Below are positions 24,401 through 36,387 of a stretch of DNA of 64,000 bases, piece by piece. The DNA comes from Clonostachys chloroleuca (Eukaryota; Ascomycota; Sordariomycetes; Hypocreales; Bionectriaceae). Each line of letters begins with the position of its first letter. The first letter of the stretch is position 1. The translations under genes were made by a program, and so were the position numbers. The notes under the pieces are model-generated. The model made no database searches and had not been told where the DNA came from. It was given only the letters and a program-made list of their open reading frames with translations. The DNA lies in the NCBI GenBank assembly GCA_037952775.1, contig JBANAY010000001.1, positions 744,001-808,000 of the forward strand, in the 5' to 3' direction.

Positions 24401-25122
24401 GTTGCAATATCCCGCTTCTCTATGCATGTCTTGGAACAAGTCACGAGAACTTGATTTCTCCTCAGTGGATCGAGGTTACCGGAAGACACTTGGCTCTCTG
24501 CCGCTCTGTTCCGACTGGGCATCAATGCCTTGGGCATATCTCGTCGGGTTTACTTTCCGCCTCGATGTGAACGGATTCGATACATCATAAACGGCCAAGG
24601 AATATGAGCCGCGTGAGTCGTTCCACGTCAATATTTTCTGTACGCATCATACATCATCAAAAATGATGGATGAGGGCGCTTGTGTCATTGTTGCGTAAAG
24701 GCGAAAATACCATGCATCTCAGCTAAGCTTGATCATGTTCATCTTGACCTAGTTGAATATAGCCTCCTGCCGTACAACCAATATTGTCTATGCATAATGC
24801 AAGTGAGTGAAATTACCACCGTCTATGTCTCATACATTACGTAGCAACGACGTTCACTACAGTCCCAAGGCATCAAGAGTCGCCACACATGTGCGTCGTC
24901 TCACTTCCCGACCGCAGGTCGTAATGCCTTGCCTTCATCACTTTATTGACGCCGTATGGTATAGGAGTGTGTAACGCACGCGCTTTCGTCAAGTACTTAT
25001 AGTCCAACCATTTCCTTTCACCCTCAGTAAATTGCTGGTCCCTTCGCTACCGAAGGAAGCTCACGAACCCTTCATCATCACTTCATTTCATTCAAGGTAC
25101 CATACGAGGCTCAATCGCGACT
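21488..25122. other. Large gene-poor gap (3.6 kb)
   Basis: No gene could be supported. The best coding hints are on the minus strand: a Pro/Arg-rich 85-codon frame at 21943-22200, and two adjacent frames at 23208-23751 that could join by introns into a small protein (MENLNMSRMGF.. and SGSEAEEATGDEVYLKRC..). Neither matches a known family. Confidence 0.35.
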
Positions 25123-28100
25123 ATGTCGTTTCAAATTCCAGGTACTGTAAAGGGAATAATCTCGGGCCTCAAGCACCCTGAGGTCACTTCAGTAGCTAGG
25201 CCTTTTGAGAGCACTCCATGTCTAGATGATGAGCCTGATCAGCACCTAAACGGAGAATCCGAAGTGGAGGTCAAGGAAATCCCCTTCAAATCCCTAGACA
25301 TGCCCTCTCAAGTCACCACGAATACCGCCAAGCAAGAGAGCTTTAGGCAAGAGACTGAGACTAATGCTTGGAGGGTCAATGGGGACGTCGGAGATATCTC
25401 CCATCAAATCATTAGTTCTTACTTCATTGGCCCTCAGGCCGAAAATCTGGACTACTTCAAGGCTAATATTCACAACATCCTGGAGGAACTCCGAAATGGC
25501 CGTCTCAATTATTATCCCCAGGATGGAGTAAGCGCCCCGTAATCTTTGTAGCTCGCCTTCCACAATGCTGACCATCATTTAGAAATTCATCACCAGCGCA
25601 ATCCAGAATACGCCCGCCTTCAAGAATTCTACAGACAAGCTTAGCCAGGCCGTTAAAAATCTAGCCAACCTTCTCAGCCGAACATCAATCCCATTCTGGT
25701 CTCCACGCTACGAAGGTCATATGTAAGTTGAATTACACCGAGAGGCGGATCCACGTTAACACAGATTCTCAAGGTGTACTGACATGAGCATGGCTTCCCT
25801 TTTGGGCTATTTCATGACCATGCTCTACAACCCCAACAATGTAGCTATTGAGGCCAGCCCCATCTCCACGGTTGCAGAAATTGAAGTTGGAGAGCAGTTG
25901 TGTACTCTCTTTGGCTATAATGTTGATGGCGAGTCCTCGGAAGAACCAACAGGGTGGGGGCATATCACTTGTGACGGAAGCGTGGCCAATCTGGAATCAA
26001 TGTGGTAAGATTACACCGTTGTTCATATCCTTCCTAAGACGGTTTGGCTGATGCAATCACAGGGTTGGTAAGTAGTCGTCTATCCTATTACTTTTGTCCA
26101 GCTATTGCCCCTCACTTACATCCATATCTTACAGCTCGAAATCTCAAGTATTACCCTCTGTCTCTACGCGAGGCTATGAAACCCGAACAGCCACTCGAGT
26201 ATATCAGCTCCAAGTTCTTCGTCGAAACTTGTGTCGGCGAACAGAAGTTGTTCTCTGAGTTGAGCTCATGGGAGTTACTCAATTTGAAACCAAATGATAT
26301 TCTCGATATCCCAGACAGATTGTATCAAGAGCATGGTATGTTTCACAGAAACTTTCCCTATATACTATGTTTTGTATTTGTAACATAACTAATATTTATT
26401 CTTTTAAGGAATATCCAACGCCTTTCTGTCCTCTGTGATGGAAAAATTCACCATCCAGTCCACCGGAAAAGACACTCTCGAGAGAGCTTACACGGATGGA
26501 AAGCCTGCTCAGTACATGTTAGCAAATACCAGACATTACAGTTGGCCGAAGGGCGCTGGTGAGCTTTCCCCTGTACCGAAAAATATCCAATTCCTCTTGC
26601 TGACTTGGTTATTCCAAGCGATTTCCGGGGTCGGCTCAGATAACGTGATTGGTATTGCCGTCGATAACGGAGCACGCCTCGATATCGCTGAACTCGAGAA
26701 GAAGCTTGAGGAAAACTTGGCTAATGAGCATCCTGTTCTCGCTGTTGTTGCTATCATTGGTTCCACTGAAGGTTTGTTGAATAAGTGCCCCTGCTCACGA
26801 GAGTTTTCAACTAACACATATACAGAGGGTGCCGTTGACTCCCTTAGCTCTGTTCTTGCTCTGAGGAAACAGTTCCAGGCCAGAGGATTATCTTTCCTCG
26901 TTCATGGCGATGCGGCTTGGGGAGGCTATTTCTGCACTATGCTTCCTAAGAATTATCACCCTGGTGAGGTTATCAATCTCCCCACTGAAATGGGAGAGTC
27001 GGATGGGTTTGTCCCAGATGCGAGTCTGCGCGCCGAAACTCAGGAGGATCTTTATGCTCTCCGTTTCGCCGACTCCATCACGGTTGACCCGCATAAGGCT
27101 GGGTATATCCCGTACCCTGCTGGCGGTCTCTGCTACAGAGATGGACGTATGCGGTTCCTAGTGACATGGACCTGCCCATATATATCCAGAGGATCGGTTA
27201 CGAGTATTGGGGTGTATGGTGTTGAGGGAAGGTAAGTATTGACGATCCATGAGCGCATGTTGGGAGAAGATAAGACCTTAACATTTTGATCAGCAAACCA
27301 GGTGCTTCTGCTGTTTCGACTTGGATGGCAAACAAAGCGATTGGCCTCACTCAAGATGTGAGTTACTCTATCCCAACATGGGAGAGAAACCTTGGATACT
27401 GACCAATCATTAGGGATATGGTGCACTCCTTGGCGAAGTCACTTGGACCTGTACACGCGTAAGTTCCCCCGTCACACAGTTCCTAAATTTCACGCAGCTC
27501 ATGTGGCCTAGCTCGCCGCCGAATGGGCTGCCTTGACGGACACGACCAGTCCTTTCATCTGTGTGCCTTTCAATGAGCTTCCTTCAGAACTGGACCCAAA
27601 CACAACTCCTGAAAAAGTTGAAGCTGAAAAGGCCCGCATTCGAAGGGACATTCTCAGTAAGAGCAATGCCGAGATCGTAAGGGAAGATTCCAACCGCCCA
27701 ATTGATCTCAAGGCGACAAAGCTTTTACGGGATCTGGGTTCCGACCTCAATATCAACGCATTCTCCTTGAATTTTCGCCATGCCGATGGTACTTTGAATA
27801 ACGATGTCGAAGAAGCCAACTATCTCATGCAGCGAGTTATCGAGGCGTTGTCTGTCGACAGTCCTAACGATGATCCAACCAAGATCCCGCTTTATTTAAC
27901 ATCTACATTGTTTTCTGATAAGCTTTATGGAAATTGTAAGAAGAATTTCATGAGGCGGCTCGGCCTTCAGGACAGCCATCAGGACTTGATGGTCCTACGA
28001 AATGTCGTCATGTCGCCATTCCCATCCGATGGCAACTTTCTCGGCAAGTTGGCCCAAATCCTCCGTGAGACCGTGGAGAAAGAAACCGAGGTTTGTAACC

Positions 28101-29205
28101 ACCTGAACAATGTTCTCTGTATATGGAAACAGAACAGCACTGACATCTGTCTGTACTTAGGTCGTTCGGAAGCGAAATGAATTGGGCAAAGACTTCCATA
28201 GCTTTCTCATCCAGGGCACAGAGCAACCCTATTTGATCCATTTGCCGATGTTTCACGTTGCAAATCACCGGCAGCAGCTCATTGTATCTGTTGATTTTGA
28301 CAAGACTTCTAAAGACAAGTATCTTTCTATGAGAAGCTCAAACCTTACCGAGCCCATGATTCTTGTCACTCAGCGCAAGACCTTCCTGCAGGATATCATT
28401 CGAGATAACGGCACTTTCACGGGACAGATCAAGACAAAGGAATCGTAAGTCGCGCATTCTACAGTCAAAATAAGAATTGCGGTATACTAACTCCCTGCAG
28501 CGGCATCATTTTGAAGAACATTGCTGTAACTGTGACCAGCACAGTCGTGAGTCGACCACTAAATTCTCAGTGGCGACAGAAAGACTACCCTGACAAGTTC
28601 ATCCCCTTCTATCTCTACGGCAATGGCAAGTCACTTAATCTTCTCGGCCATAAATATCGAATCTCAATTAACCAAATCCTCAATTCATAGAAAACGAAGC
28701 CAACATTGACCATGTCCTTGTCAAGGCGCCAAATACTCAACTCTCCGCGAGTGGCTGTACGCTTGAGCTTGACAACGACGTTCCATGGGATGAACTGCTC
28801 GTTCTACTCCTCAATGAGATCTACGAAGCCCCGATGCAGCCTTTCCCATCCAACAGCGAAATCGGCACCAGGAATGGGGCTATTATATCGTACAAGTGCG
28901 CCGAGCACGACGGCGGTTCTGTGATCACCAGCGAGACACGTAGCGGCCGAACTCGCAAGTCTGGATTCTTCTTCCGGCCCGGCGCGACCTTCCGGGCCTG
29001 TGTGCACCTTGACGGCGATCGGACCCACGACAGTTCGAGGGGTGCTTCGTACGATCTGGGTGAGAAGGTGGCTGAAGGGACGATCACGTTGGGAGATGCT
29101 GTGTATGTGGACAGCGAGGCAATGAATTGGGATCCGTTCAAGGAGATTGAGACAATCAACGAGTGGCGTTATGAGTTTGATCAGATTGGTAAGGAGCTCG
29201 AGTGA
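25123..29205 (+). CDS. PLP-dependent group II amino-acid decarboxylase-like protein
   Basis: Fourteen exons, starting 25123-25527, 25583-25722, 25774-26004, 26063-26067, 26135-26335 and 26409-26558 and ending 28691-29205, sum to 3303 nt, or 1100 residues. The PLP-binding lysine lies in SITVDPHKAGY, with the aspartate of LVHGDAAWGG upstream. These mark the aromatic-L-amino-acid/glutamate decarboxylase fold; fungal members of this form are often called tyrosine decarboxylase-like. The protein is about twice the length of simple decarboxylases, with a C-terminal extension of about 500 residues. Exon 4 has just five bases (GGTTG), and the last intron (28626-28690) begins GCAAGT. Both are needed to keep conserved segments (MWVARNLKYYPLSL; YGNENEAN) in frame. 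The true substrate is unknown. Confidence 0.9.
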
Positions 29206-29581
29206 GACTGTCTACTCGTTTCTTTTGTCAAATGAAATTAGAGCCGCGGCTCTGAGGTAATGGGTTTACAAATTGTATCGGGTGGAATGGAGGCATGATT
29301 TCTTCATCAAAATGAGATGCTGCGGAGTCGAGTTTGCAATTTAGTTTGGCCAGTATGTAAACATCTAATCATCATCAGTTAATTTGAATGCTTGATAGCT
29401 CTGCTCAATATGACCTACATCACACCATGAAAAACGAAACATTCATTTTCACCATCATTAGCCCAGGTTAGGAATGTGCCAAGCGATTTAATGTTTATCA
29501 TTCGTTTATCTTCGTTCACGCTGTAAACACAGGTTGTATCCATACCCATCATAACAAAAAAACCGTAGATTCAGCCATCCA
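29206..29581. other. Convergent 3' gap
   Basis: AT-rich DNA between the stop codons of the decarboxylase and the AAA ATPase. Nothing else is seen. Confidence 0.6.
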
Positions 29582-31790
29582 TTACATGGCATCTTGAATC
29601 TTCAAGACCTTCTCCAAATGAGCCATGTTGAGTGGCTCCTTCTTCTGCCAGGCGAGCAAATTGGCCATCTTGAGAATGTTCTTGATCTCTCTACCGTTGA
29701 TATCCAACTTTCCAAGTGTCTTGATATCCTCGTCTGTAACCCGGTGATCCTTGTCCTCTTGGATGAGCTTGTCCTGGCCAACAGATCGATCCAAGAAAGT
29801 ACGCCACACCTTTTCACGGGCTGTGGCATCCAAGTTAGGGTACTGGAGCGTAAGATGGATACGGCTCTTGAATGCGGTATCAATTGTCTGAACTCTGTTC
29901 GTTGTCATGAACAGAATTCCCTCGTAGTACTCCAGCATCCGCAGGAAGACGGATACAATAGAGTTGCGCTGGACATCGTGCGAGCTTCGCGCCTCAAGAT
30001 ACACGTCACACTCATCCAGAAGCAGAACCGCATTCCACGCAGACACCATGCTGAGAATCCTCTTGAGGTTCCACTCCATCCGCCACGAGGACTCGCCAAG
30101 ATCATTGGCGCTCATCGAGTAGAGAGGAACGCGCATTTCCTCGGCGACAGTCTCTGCCGTCAACGTCTTGCCGATTCCCGGACCTCCGGCGAGCAGCATA
30201 ACGATGCCGCGACCCTTTCCGGACACGACATCGTCAAACTTGGATTTGAACTGGGTCTGGCTCTGTGCGAACGCGAGAATTAGATCCTTCTTATCCTGGT
30301 CCAGAACGAGAGATTCGAAGGCATTCTCGGCGAACTTGATCTCGGAGACATCGTGGATGAAGAACTCCATCCACCGACGGTTCTTGAGCGAATAGCCGCG
30401 GACCATGGGGGATGTGAGAATGAGTTTGTCGTCGGAGAGAGTGGGCTTTTGCTTCTTCTTAGACTCCGTCTTGTCATTGAAATCAGCACCAACATCCGAG
30501 TAACTTCCCTCTGACTCCTCATCGCTCTCATCCTCGTTATCGTCATCACCGTCCCCATCCTCACTTTCGTCATCAGAATCGTTATTCCTGTTGCAACAGC
30601 CATCGTTACCAAGGGCTTTGGATGTAGTGAAGGATAGATCCGGCACCTGGTTCGACCAGTTGACGGCATCAATAACGATTCGAGAGTCTACAACCTCCTG
30701 ACGAATCTTCTGGGTGTCAGAGTCCCACCACAGGGCCATTCCCTTGTAGAACTTGTAATTGTATCCAGCCAAGCTCTCAAAGACCTTGCCTCGGGCATAG
30801 AGAGACGCGGTGGCCTGCTCAAGCTGCGGGTGCATCTCCAGAGGGAAACAGCTCATGTCGGTGAGAGGGACAGAGCCTGGGTACTCGTAAATCTTCTGCA
30901 CCGCGTTCGTCCAGCCCAGAGTCTTCCCGTCCCAGTCAATGTGCTTGCAGTGGAGACCAAAGAATTTGCCGCAGTTGTTCTCTCCGTATTCACCGCGACT
31001 GAACTTGAACGCGGCAGGCTGTCCGTTCTTGGATCCCCAGATCAAGCATCCAGGCTTGAAGAGGGTCCAGACATGACCCCAGTCGACGGCCTTCGTCTTG
31101 ATGAAATCCTCTCGGGCTTGCAATGTTTCCTTGAGCTCTTCCTCAAGGATGTCTCGGAGGAGTGTCAGGTGTTCTTTTGCCAGCTCACCCTTGGCATGTT
31201 CAGTGGCCGCAACGAACTCGTCCCAGCAGTGGACAAATGGTGCGAAGGGGGCATGGAGAATCAGACGGGTCACATCGATGACAATTCCGGGGTAATCCTT
31301 GAACAATTTTCCCAGTTCGGTCTTGAGATGAGGTGATTGGATAATGATGCTATCCACGATGAGGGGCTTACTAGAGTCGGCCTCCTTTGGAGCGACTGAT
31401 TTAAAAACATGTTAGCAACAAAATTGTCAAGCGGTTCAGTAATGGCTGCTACATACGCTTCCGCACGATGACGGCAAACTTCTTTGTCTCATCGTTTTCG
31501 GCGGCTTCCTCAATGTGGGTGGGCATGGTAGCCGACCATGATCGTTTGCCATCCTTGTCGTACTTGGCAAAGAGGTTGTGGCTTGCTGTTACCGAGCCCA
31601 CAGGCAGGACCTCCTTCTCTTTGCTCTTCTCATTATCGCCTTCCGGTTCAGAGGAGGGCTGGCTCTCCTCCTGGGTGTCGGTTGTCTTATCCTCAGCTGG
31701 TGTTGCTTCAGAGTTGGAATCAGTGACCTGCGAGGGAATCACAGCATCCTTTGGTTCGCCCTTGCTGGGCGACTGACTATCGGCCGTCAT
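29582..31790 (-). CDS. AAA-family ATPase with fungal N-terminal domain (DUF7025 type)
   Basis: Two exons (31457-31790, 29582-31395) sum to 2148 nt, or 715 residues. Residues 1 to about 65 are Ser/Glu/Pro-rich and disordered. The middle carries the WGHVWTLFKPG and DYPG segments of the fungal domain found before such ATPases, then an acidic Asp/Glu run around residues 380-410. The AAA module shows Walker A GGPGIGKT, Walker B AVLLLDECDVYLE, the sensor-1 region FMTTNRVQTID and an arginine-finger-like FKSRIHL. Such ATPases remodel protein complexes by ATP hydrolysis; their fungal targets are mostly unknown. The single intron (31396-31456) is canonical. Intact, and one of the best-preserved genes in the window. 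Confidence 0.92.
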
Positions 31791-33210
31791 ATTGTGTGAT
31801 TCTAAGCCACGGGAACATGTGTGTCCGTAAGGCGTATTCGTGGGCGTTCAAATAGAGGTGTGTAATAGCCAGGTCAAAACCTCCTCCCTGGTTGACTTGT
31901 TGGTTGCAAAGATAAAACATGGAAGGCTGCCATCCACCTCTTCTTATAGCTAGAAGCTGGAGGGCTTTCTTGTCACGCCGTCCACGACATGTTTTGTGGC
32001 CCCCAAGCTGCAGCCTAATCCCAAGTGCAAGGCAACCAGCATCAGAATCTGACATGCCGATGCATTGTTCTACACGAAACTGCTGGCGCTACCGTCGATC
32101 TTGGGCTGAAACAGGGCCTAACTATGCGAGCAGACAAGGGTGAGTAATCGTTAGTAAGTTATTCCTTCACCTCATTGAGTTTAGCTGGGTGCCTATCGGA
32201 CGTCCTCACGGTCAGCTATTGGCTGCTGGCTAGGCAGACACCAGACTGCAGCATCGGCAGATAAAAGGTGCCTTAGTGAATCAATGATCGTTGGCTGTGG
32301 CAAGTGTATGTGGCTATAGAGGACCCCTGTAGGCGGCAAGGCGCATAAGTTTCACAGCCCACACCAGTTTGCGAGTGCTTTGACCCCCGGGCGAGTGACT
32401 CACCGGCCGGAATGAGGGGACAGGCTCAAAGTCTACGGAACACCAAGATGGCACTACGCCTCGTCCAATTAGACAAGGGGTAGTGGGACTCGTAAGCACG
32501 GCAGATATCAGTCGAGCCCTCCACTGGCCGATAATTATACCCTGGTGCTCGCCATTCAGACTTCTGATTTGCAGAATAACCATCGGAGAGTGGCTGTATC
32601 AAATCCCAAGTCCCACTAGGATGCTTCAACAGACTCGCAGTGGTAAGCCATGGTTGAACTTGCCACTTGCATGGTATCCCAGTGTAACACGGCACACCAA
32701 AGCTCTTTTCCGGCAAGGCATGGTCCTCGTTTTCCATTCAACACAATAATAGAAGAATCATAAAATGTTTCACGATATTTAGCTTGATATTGTATTTATT
32801 AATCGGTTAATTATTTTGATGTTGTGAAGTGTCTAGGCGTGCCATGTGGGGTGAACTTTGAGGGTGTTGATCATCAACGGTCAAAACATGAAACGAGATA
32901 AACTCGTGACAAAATTGATATTTCCATCACGTAGATGAACACCAATCTAATAAGGATTTGTCATAGCCTCTTGATACTTGGTTAAGGCTTTGAGTTTAAA
33001 CCGCCACCCCCTCAGGAGGCATACCTCTTAGGAGCTCTAGGGTAGCGAAATGAGTCGCTTATCAAGTGACGACCAGGCTCATCCAATGTCATAGGCAAGG
33101 TTGGTATCAGCCACCTGATTCAATTTCTATTCAATACCCTGGTTCGTATCTGATAACTCAAAATCAAGTTCAGGACAATTGAGTTATTCCCTGCAGCCAT
33201 TAATGTCGGC
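31791..33210. other. Intergenic region without supported gene
   Basis: The first few hundred bases are probably the AAA-gene promoter. Short frames here have no motifs. Confidence 0.45.
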
Positions 33211-33305
33211 TGTGACTCTGAATTTATGCTAGGGGCCATGACCTTGGAAGTTTAGTAACAGGAAGATCGGCCGAAAGTAGGGCATGCATTATTAGTGTGG
33301 CTTTT
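33211..33305 (+). pseudogene. Relic related to the F-box pseudogene end at 40.4 kb
   Basis: This stretch reads CDSEFMLGAMTLEV before a stop, and matches CDSKFMLGTITLRV at 40356-40403. The following bases also align loosely for another 40 nt. It is a decayed copy of the same 3' end; no F-box start could be found upstream. Confidence 0.5.
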
Positions 33306-34313
33306 GAGAAAGTTTGCGATAGAACAGTCAAGTGATAATCTGGGTTGCCTCAGGCTAGGACGAACCGTGACTTATGTTAGCTGCTTGCTTTAGGCTTGAC
33401 CTCATCATCTGGCCAGTTGCATAGAGTGCCCAAAGCTTCTCTAGTACATATTACGAATCGCGTTCCTCTGTGATACTTTTAATAAAAATTCTGTCCGGTC
33501 CGCACTGAATCAGATGGAGCAAACATTGTTGATTAGCTCAGATCGGGTGTGTAATATGAATGAAGATGAAATTATTTACCGAGCTCCCTATACAGAGGAG
33601 AAATTTACAAAACTAGATAATGCGATCACCTTCTTATTTAAAAATCTTGTTTAAAAAAAAGTCCTTTCTCAGCAGTAGTAGAGCTTACGGACATATATAA
33701 GAAAGCAAGTAGTATATGTCGAAAGAAGGAGGTAGAAGGGGTCAGACCTTGATGGAAGATAGCCTGAACTGAAAAGCTTCTTGGCCTCTTCAAACACAGT
33801 GAAAGGCCATTGTGGTAAGCAGTTGTTAAAGCATATGACTGAGCTCATACAAAAAATTGGTAGATGGCCCAATTCTCACACCTTCTGAGGCCCCATCCAC
33901 TCTGGCTATATCCCTGACAGATATTCTGTTCACAGAGTCTAGGTATTACACTTCATATGCAAGCTATGCAAATCCCAGGTAGCAACGGATCGAGTTGCGA
34001 TATGAGAAGCTTGAGTAGTACCACCTAAGCGGTTTATCATCCCCGCCGCGCCGTCTGACCACCCATTCAGTGACACGAGTCCTTGTGCTGGCCTCTCATA
34101 TTGTTGCATTCATTTACATAACGGCCTAGGCTTGCAGCTTGACTGTCAGCTTGTTCTCAACAAGGAAATTCCTTTTTTCGTAGGGCTTACTGCAGCAGAC
34201 GTCCATCGCAATACGTGGCCTCTCTATCATTAATTTCTTTCTCGCCACTACGTCGGACTGGCGGCATATTCCCAACATTCTCCTAGTCATTACTCACATG
34301 CACTAATTGCACC
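33306..34313. other. Intergenic region
   Basis: AT-rich, with no supported coding segment before the HET pseudogene. Confidence 0.45.
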
Positions 34314-36387
34314 ATGTCTGAATCTATAGTCCTTCATCGAGATTCACCGTCGTATTTGTGCAAGAGATGCATTGCGTTTTTCACCACGCCCAAGACGCTC
34401 TCTCAGAATGATGACGATCTAAATCTTCACAGTCCTAGCATAGTCGAGGTTCTGGAAGCGGAGCAGGCTGGCTGCGCGTTCTGCACACATATTGTGTAAC
34501 AATTGGAAGACGCTGATGATGACTTTGATTTCCGGCTAGCCTTCACCATCCGTGAACGGCCCAGTAACCAGGAAAAGCCGATGTGGGCATTGTCTCCAAA
34601 TCTGGCCAATACCGAGCTCGGCAAACCAATCAACTATGCCCTCGGCCCTCCAGAACGTATGTTTCCTTGCGTTTCTCGCATAAGAAAGGAAGGACTAACA
34701 ATGTGCTATAGAAGTCTGGTGGTCTTTGAGATTTGGGGGACAAGATATTGGGTCTAATAACAAGTACGGGATCGGCCCGTCGACCGACATTACACCTAGC
34801 CGCAATATCGTACAAAAATGGCACATGGACTGCTTGTAAGGGCACCGGACATGTCAAATCAACCACGAGACACGAGGTTGGGTTCCTACGCGACTTATCG
34901 AAATTAATGAAGCGAGCTTTCGAGTCATTACTGACCAAGACCACCACTCGGCCGTTGTCCCATATGTGGCCCTAAGCCACTGTTGGGGAGAGTCAGAAGT
35001 CATCGGGCTGACAACAGCGACAGCTAGTAGCTTATTCACGAGCGCACCTATTTCGAAGTTGCCAAGAACCTTTCGAGATGCCATTGAAGTCTGTCGTTGG
35101 CTAAATTACTCACATATCTGGATTGACGCCCTTTGTATCATTCAAGACTCCGATGAAGATTGGAAAACCGAAGCACATGCCATGGCCGAGGTCTATGGCA
35201 GGGCTACACTGACAATCGTTGCCGCCCACGGCAAAGATGCCACGGAGGGTCTGTTCGTAGCTCGCCGGCCAGAAGCAATCAAGGCATTCATTATTGAGTG
35301 CTCATGGGGTGCTGATAAATCAACTCAACGATATTGTCTCGTTGACGAACGGCTGTGGATGAATCATGTTGATCTCTGCCACTTATCCAAACGCGCTTGG
35401 ACTGTCCAAGAACGCTTTCTGTCATTGAGAACTCTCTACTTTACGGCAACATCAGGTCTTCTACCGATGCGCTACACACGACGTCTGCGAGTCGTTCCCG
35501 GCGGGTAACACGCCAGCACAATTGGTTGACGAGACGTCCCTTCCGTCATCCCGAAGCGCGATGAAACCAAGAGACATATGGGCTCGTGCCGCGAGCATTT
35601 TTTCATCGGCCGCTCTTACAAAGGACACGGATAAAGTGATTGCAATAGCTGGCCTTGCTACTAGTCTCAGCGTGCGCATGCAAGATGAGTATCTGGCTGG
35701 TCTATGGAGGAGTAACTTCGTCCATGAGCTGCTGTGGCGGTCCTCGGGCGATGATGGTGCCTACTCAAGACCGAACCCATGCCGGGCCCCGAGTTGGTCT
35801 TGGATGGCAGTGAAGGGAGTAGGCGTGCAAATCAACGCAAATGTCTGTAGCGCAAGATGCAAACATCTCGTCGAGATTATCTTCGCCTCAGTCGATCTCG
35901 TTGACCCTACTTGCCCTACGGGCGATATTCACGGAAACTCCGGGATTCTCCAGCTCCGAGGCTGTCTCAAGCCGGCAGCCTGGTCTCCTATACGCAAATA
36001 CCCTGACGCTGACTGGCGAAGATACCAGGTCACGTTCCCTGGCCAGGACCAAGCAGGAGTGGACGATGGCTTTGAATCGACTGTTACCCGTCCAGATTAC
36101 ACATCGACCCGTCTCTAATGGACCTTGAAATCTACCTACTGCCCATGGTGTCAATCCCCAACCAGCACAAGACCGAATGTCTCCTTCTAGCACCTGTATT
36201 CAAGGAGACACAATCTTATCAAAGGATTGGGCTATGTGCAGTAAGTCATGTGGGCGGAGTGAACAGGAACTTGTTCAAAGAGAGGAGGGATGACGCAGCA
36301 ACCAGGGTTTCGATTGGGTGGGGGAGAGCGGTGATTGGCAACGACGGCTGGGAAAATCTTCCCCTATCAGACATTTGCATACTCTAA
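34314..36387 (+). pseudogene. HET-domain (heterokaryon incompatibility) gene, broken
   Basis: HET-domain motifs are clear: YVALSHCWG, then WIDALCIIQDSDEDW, EVYGRATLTIVAA and a KRAWTVQERFLS segment. Such proteins trigger cell death on fusion of unlike fungi. The start MSESIVLH at 34314 and a zinc-knuckle-like LCKRC/CAFC pair near the N terminus look normal. One GT..AG intron joins GPPE to VWWSLRFGG. Breaks seen: in-frame TAA at 34497-34499, TAA at 34837-34839, a one-base shift near 35450 (the frame changes before VFYRCATHDVC), and another shift at about 36116 before DLEIYLLPMVS. The rest of the protein, to 36387, is well kept, so decay looks recent. Confidence 0.85.

Noticed and set aside
29594..30283. 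229-codon plus-strand frame
   Set aside because: Antisense to the AAA ATPase; no motifs.
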